Positions 60,492-64,000 of a DNA stretch of 64,000 bases are shown here, one piece after another. The stretch is from Pseudo-nitzschia pungens (Eukaryota > Bacillariophyta > Bacillariophyceae > Bacillariales > Bacillariaceae), in the NCBI GenBank assembly GCA_037355855.1, contig CM074758.1, positions 4,313,001 to 4,377,000 on the forward strand, read 5' to 3'. Within the stretch, counting starts at the first letter, position 1, and each line of letters begins with the position of its first letter. The position numbers and the translations under genes are program-made. The notes under the pieces are model-generated. The model saw only the letters and a list, made by a program, of their open reading frames with translations, did no database searches and had not been told where the DNA came from.

Positions 60492-61889
60492 TTATTGTTG
60501 TTCTTGTCGTCGTCGTCGTCGTTGATGTTGTTGGTTTTGGTGTCGTCCAAACAATTTTTGCGTGTAGTGGTCTGGTCTGGTCAGATTGAAGACCTCCGAG
60601 CTGTAGTCGAGCCGGTAGTACTGGAGGACCAATCGCTCCGTCCGGGAAGCATTCGCGTAGTGCTCCCGCACCTTGGTTCCGGATCCGGTCTTGTGGTTGG
60701 CCAGGTTTTTTTCGAAGACCGCCAGCGTGTGGTTCTCATTGCCATTGTCGTGGTCGTGGCGATGCCGCTTGCCCCAGCCGGTGGCTCCGAATTCCTCGTA
60801 CGCACCGATTCGTTCCAGCAACCGCTTGGTGTCGTCCTTGATGGTCTCGAAATGGCCAACGAAATTGATCCATTTGAGGTTGGCCTTGTGCAGCCTCAGG
60901 TGCTGGGGCTTCCAGTGCGCGTCCTTGCAGGTGGTGAGAAAGTGGTCCACAAAGTCCGAAAAGGGAAAGTTGTCCTCCGTCAGCGGCGTCGTGTAGGGCA
61001 CCAACGGGTGCCTCTGGCAGGCGGGATTGGTCCGGGCGTTGTTGCCGTTGCAGCAGTGCTTCTTGACGTGGGCTCCCTCGACGCGGGGCTTCCACTCGGC
61101 CGGACCCGTGTGCAGCGCCTTGTCCATGTACGCCGACAAGACCCGCTCGAGCGGATCCCGGACCACGATGGCGCGGGTCCAGTCCGGCGACGTGAGAAAC
61201 TCGCGCTGCTTCTCGCGGGGGTACCGCCCCAGGTACTCCAGGCCGTTGGTCGAGGGATCGTGGGGGTTGACCCCGGGGTCGTTCCAGTCGGAGTGGCCCA
61301 TCATGCGGCGAAAGAGCTGCTTGTAGGTGCTGCAGGCGTTCTTGGGGACGGTGAAGAACAGCAGCTTGTGGGACTCGATCACGATCGGATCGTTGTCCCA
61401 GGAGTGCCTGTCGAAGGTGAAGATGCTGTCGGTCCAATCGATGCCGTCGTCGGTCCTTTCCGGATCGTCGTGGTCGCGGATGTTCGTGTTCGCATTCTCG
61501 TTCGCATTCTCGGAATTGTTCTTGATAGCATTGTTACCATTCTTAGCATCATCATCATCATTCTCGTTATGTTTATGTTTGTTTTTGTTTTTGTTTCTGT
61601 TTTTGTTTTTGTTTTTGTTATGATTGGATTCGAGACTTGCATTGACATTGGCCAAATCCGAATCCGAATCCGAATCGACATTGGCACTGGCACTGGCACC
61701 GGAATTGGAACCGGAACCGGCCAAATTGGAACTGCCGACCAACACCGCACGAACCGCTGCGTCTTGCTGCGTCCGCGAGGAGGGTGGATCGTAGATCACT
61801 CTCAGGTGCAGGACGTTCAGGGAGAAAATGACGCAGACGGAATAGATCGAGAGGATGATGATCAGGCCGAAAATGGTGTGTCCGTGCAT
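60492..61889 (-). CDS. Golgi carbohydrate sulfotransferase (Sulfotransfer_2 type), 465 aa
   Basis: Would transfer sulfate from PAPS to glycans in the Golgi lumen. ATG 61889 is chosen because it gives the anchor directly (MHGHTIFGLIIILSIYSVCV, type II topology); longer versions start at TTG only. A hydrophilic stem follows with an Asn/Lys/Asp repeat (KNKNKNRNKNKNKHKH) at about residues 90-120. The catalytic domain has the 5'-phosphosulfate loop KLLFFTVPKNACSTYKQLFR at about 175 and the 3'-phosphate motif VVRDPLERVLSAY at about 236. Cys residues CC at HVKKHCCNGN and a DFVDHFLTTC helix follow, then HFETIKDDTKRLLERIG and a typical C-terminal YYRLDYSSEVFN. It ends in a Gln/Arg-rich tail. Key PAPS residues are present. 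Confidence 0.85.
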   Translation of the reverse strand: MHGHTIFGLIIILSIYSVCVIFSLNVLHLRVIYDPPSSRTQQDAAVRAVLVGSSNLAGSGSNSGASASANVDSDSDSDLANVNASLESNHNKNKNKNRNKNKNKHKHNENDDDDAKNGNNAIKNNSENANENANTNIRDHDDPERTDDGIDWTDSIFTFDRHSWDNDPIVIESHKLLFFTVPKNACSTYKQLFRRMMGHSDWNDPGVNPHDPSTNGLEYLGRYPREKQREFLTSPDWTRAIVVRDPLERVLSAYMDKALHTGPAEWKPRVEGAHVKKHCCNGNNARTNPACQRHPLVPYTTPLTEDNFPFSDFVDHFLTTCKDAHWKPQHLRLHKANLKWINFVGHFETIKDDTKRLLERIGAYEEFGATGWGKRHRHDHDNGNENHTLAVFEKNLANHKTGSGTKVREHYANASRTERLVLQYYRLDYSSEVFNLTRPDHYTQKLFGRHQNQQHQRRRRRQEQQ

Positions 61890-62207
61890 TGTTGTCTTGT
61901 GCCGTGCCGTAGTATTATTATTATTGTATGGAACACCAGTTGATTGTACTTGTACTTGTTCTTGTGCTGTTACAATTACTGTTACTGTCACTGTTGCTGT
62001 ATTGCTTCCTCTGGTACAAACGCGATGTCTCAAAATTGGTTCCGTATTTTCCGGTCTTTCGCGATTGGGGTATGTGTATGTGAAGGTATGTGAAGGTATG
62101 TGAAGGTGCAAGTAAGTTAATTTGTATCTCGGATGAATCTCGAATCTGGAATCTCGAATCTCAACCAATGCCGTCCCCCCAAAGAACTTTTTCGATGCTG
62201 CGATGTC

Positions 62208-62241
62208 GTTTCGTTTCGTTTCGTTTCGTTTCGTTTCGTTT
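62208..62241. repeat. (TTTCG)n microsatellite
   Basis: About seven uninterrupted units of GTTTC upstream of the sulfotransferase gene. Confidence 0.9.
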
Positions 62242-62411
62242 CGATTCGTTTTGATGTGATGTGATGTCGTTTCGATGCCGATGATTTGGAGAGAAAACGA
62301 TCGATGGCCCGAATGACAATGGCGGAATGAATGAAGGAATCGAGGAAGAACTGCGCAAGCTTGCTTATACTCGAACTACTCGTGCAACTCGATCACCACC
62401 CGTTCGTTGGT

Positions 62412-62547
62412 TGGTTTGTTTGTTTGTTCGTTTGTTTGTTTGTTCGTTTGTTTGTTTGTTCGTTTGTTTGTTTGTTCGTTTGTTTGTTTGTTCGTTTGTT
62501 TGTTTGTTCGTTTGTTTGTTTGTTCGTTTGTTTGTTTGTTTGTTTCG
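62412..62547. repeat. Minisatellite of GTTTGTTTGTTC type
   Basis: TTTG runs are broken by TTCG at regular 12-16 bp intervals through about 135 bp. Confidence 0.9.
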
Positions 62548-63659
62548 TTGTGCATTTGCATTCGCATTCGAATTCGTATTCGCATTTGTCCAACAATCCG
62601 TTAGGTTATCAACGAATGCGGTACCATCGATATTGAGTATCGTAGTACGAGCATTGTATGGAATAACTAAGTTACTGTTTTGTTAGTGTGACTGTTACCG
62701 GTACTGTGACTGTTACTGATACGAATGAGGAAGGTTACCGTTAAAACCTTACTATTGAGGATGAAGGTATTGCGGTGTGCACGATGTACCGTACGATACG
62801 ATACGGTAACTTACCAGGTAAGGCTTACGAGTAGAATAGGATGTTGTTGCAAAAAGAGTTTTTGAGAAAGAAGGTTTACTCGTACTGTAAAATCTTACTC
62901 GAGTAAGTTACGGAGCACAAGTGCAACGGTAACCTTAATTAGGCTACAGGGTTCGCACGAAAAATACGGAGTAATAGAATGCCAGTAAGGTTACATACCG
63001 GTGAGCTAAATTACCTTACCGTAAGTTACGACAGCTTATTCGTGCTTCTAATTTTGAATTTGGATGGATTTTGAATTTTCAAATCTCGGCGACACCGAAC
63101 CATTCTTTCGGCTGCCGACTTTTGGCGATCCTAATTACAGTAAGGCTTAAGGTTTACGATGTATCTTGTAGCGTTCTACTCGTACCTTACCCTACATACG
63201 GCATTCATACTACGGTACTACTAGGATGTCTCCGATTGTTGATTGATTTTGAGAGAAGTCGATAAAGTCGGAGTCGCACTTGACGATAAGGTTACTATTA
63301 TTTACTATGGTAATTATTCTCAATTCAATAGTAAGGTTAAGTTACAGGTACATACGTACAGTATTTTTATTGGTGAATACATATTGCTTAGTACAGTAGT
63401 GGTGAATGCACACAGTTTTGGTGAATGAATACACCACCAGTATTGTCGACAGTCGACAGTCGACATTCGAGAGGAAGAACTGGGAACTTGACCTGAAGGA
63501 AAATCGAGCAACACTGACCCAACTGGATAGTAACCTAGTAGTACTAGTAGCAGTACTAAGACTATTCCATAAACTACTACTATGGTCTCAATTTGATCTG
63601 GTGCTGCTGGGAATGCAGAACAAGATCAACAAGGAGGCAAAGAGCAAATGGAAGGAAGC

Positions 63660-63686
63660 TAGTAGTAGTAGTAGTAGTAGTAGTAG
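63660..63686. repeat. (TAG)n microsatellite
   Basis: About nine units of TAG; a shorter run follows at about 63847. Confidence 0.9.
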
Positions 63687-64000
63687 AATCAGCAACACTG
63701 CTGGCTGATGTAATTACCAAACTGCTCACAATGATCATCAATCAAGAAATATACAGCTCAGGAGCGAGACCAATCAAAATACATACTGCTGGTACAGATG
63801 TTGTTCCTATCTCAAACAAGAAACTACACAATTTCTGACAATTTCTAGTAGTAGTAGTAGTACTAGATGGAGTGTTGCTAACTGAATACACCAGTGCAGG
63901 GTTTGACATCATGCATGCCAAAATGACTGAACAAAATCATAGAAACTGGTGCTGCTGCTGCTACTACTACTAGTATGATTATACAGCCATTCAGAAACTG

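Larger units (their letters stand above)
61890..64000. other. Gene-free end of the window with simple repeats
   Basis: No gene is supported. Open frames at 62327-62686 are translations of a simple repeat. After 62650 the DNA is AT-rich with GTAAGGTTAC-type words and CTA/TAG triplets. Confidence 0.5.

Noticed and set aside
60420..61943. 507-codon plus-strand frame opposite the sulfotransferase
   Set aside because: Antisense to a gene with clear PAPS-binding motifs; Val/Leu-rich composition reflects the complement.
62327..62686. Frames reading VCLFVRLFVC or NKQTNEQTNK
   Set aside because: Translations of the GTTTGTTTGTTC minisatellite.
1..64000. tRNA or rRNA genes
   Set aside because: None noticed by eye; a dedicated covariance-model scan would be needed to exclude a tRNA.

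Overview
The window looks like nuclear DNA of a diatom, most likely a raphid pennate (order inferred, species not). The supporting signs are secreted proteins built from PSxxPS repeats with small Cys-rich ShK-like modules, an M11 (gametolysin-type) metalloprotease, a STELLO-type glycosyltransferase, Ty3/gypsy and Ty1/copia elements, uninterrupted long genes, and hydrophilic linkers encoded by in-frame hexanucleotide repeats. Gene density is low: about nine credible host genes sit among retrotransposons, inverted-repeat elements, minisatellites and long gene-free stretches. Host genes are single-exon as far as I can read them; introns cannot be excluded.

Layout. 1-4.4 kb: 5' part of a Ty3/gypsy element on the minus strand (element A: leader, gag, pol running off the edge). 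4.8-7.0 kb: a plus-strand reading frame with two in-frame stops, facing a 263-aa minus-strand gene. 7.0-11.4 kb: gene-free but very rich in structure (alternating inverted repeats, a 10-bp minisatellite, several copies of a small palindromic element, a 170-bp near-perfect hairpin). 11.4-13.9 kb: STELLO-like glycosyltransferase. 14.5-15.9 kb: decayed copia pol. 16.9-21.9 kb: gypsy element B, with a 5' LTR, no 3' LTR, and an identical 73-bp repeat on both sides. 23.4-24.1 kb: foldback element. 24.8-26.8 kb: GNAT-like protein with very long low-complexity insertions. 27.2-28.1 kb: decayed PSxxPS/BspA-type gene. 28.2-36.5 kb: a giant secreted PSxxPS repeat protein on the minus strand. 39.4-41.0 kb: M11 metalloprotease. 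41.8-47.1 kb: complete gypsy element C with 244-bp LTRs and a 4-bp target duplication. 48.7-49.7 and 55.7-57.2 kb: two paralogous jacalin-like genes. Between them lie a decayed coding region and a 178-aa gene. 60.5-61.9 kb: Golgi-type carbohydrate sulfotransferase. The last 2 kb holds only simple repeats.

How the parts relate. There are no operons. Several host genes concern the secretory pathway and cell surface (STELLO, sulfotransferase, M11 protease, giant PSxxPS protein), but I see no direct functional link. The most notable shared feature is that all three gypsy elements place gag and pol in one frame separated by a single UGA. In element C this is UGA CUA, a known strong stop-readthrough context.
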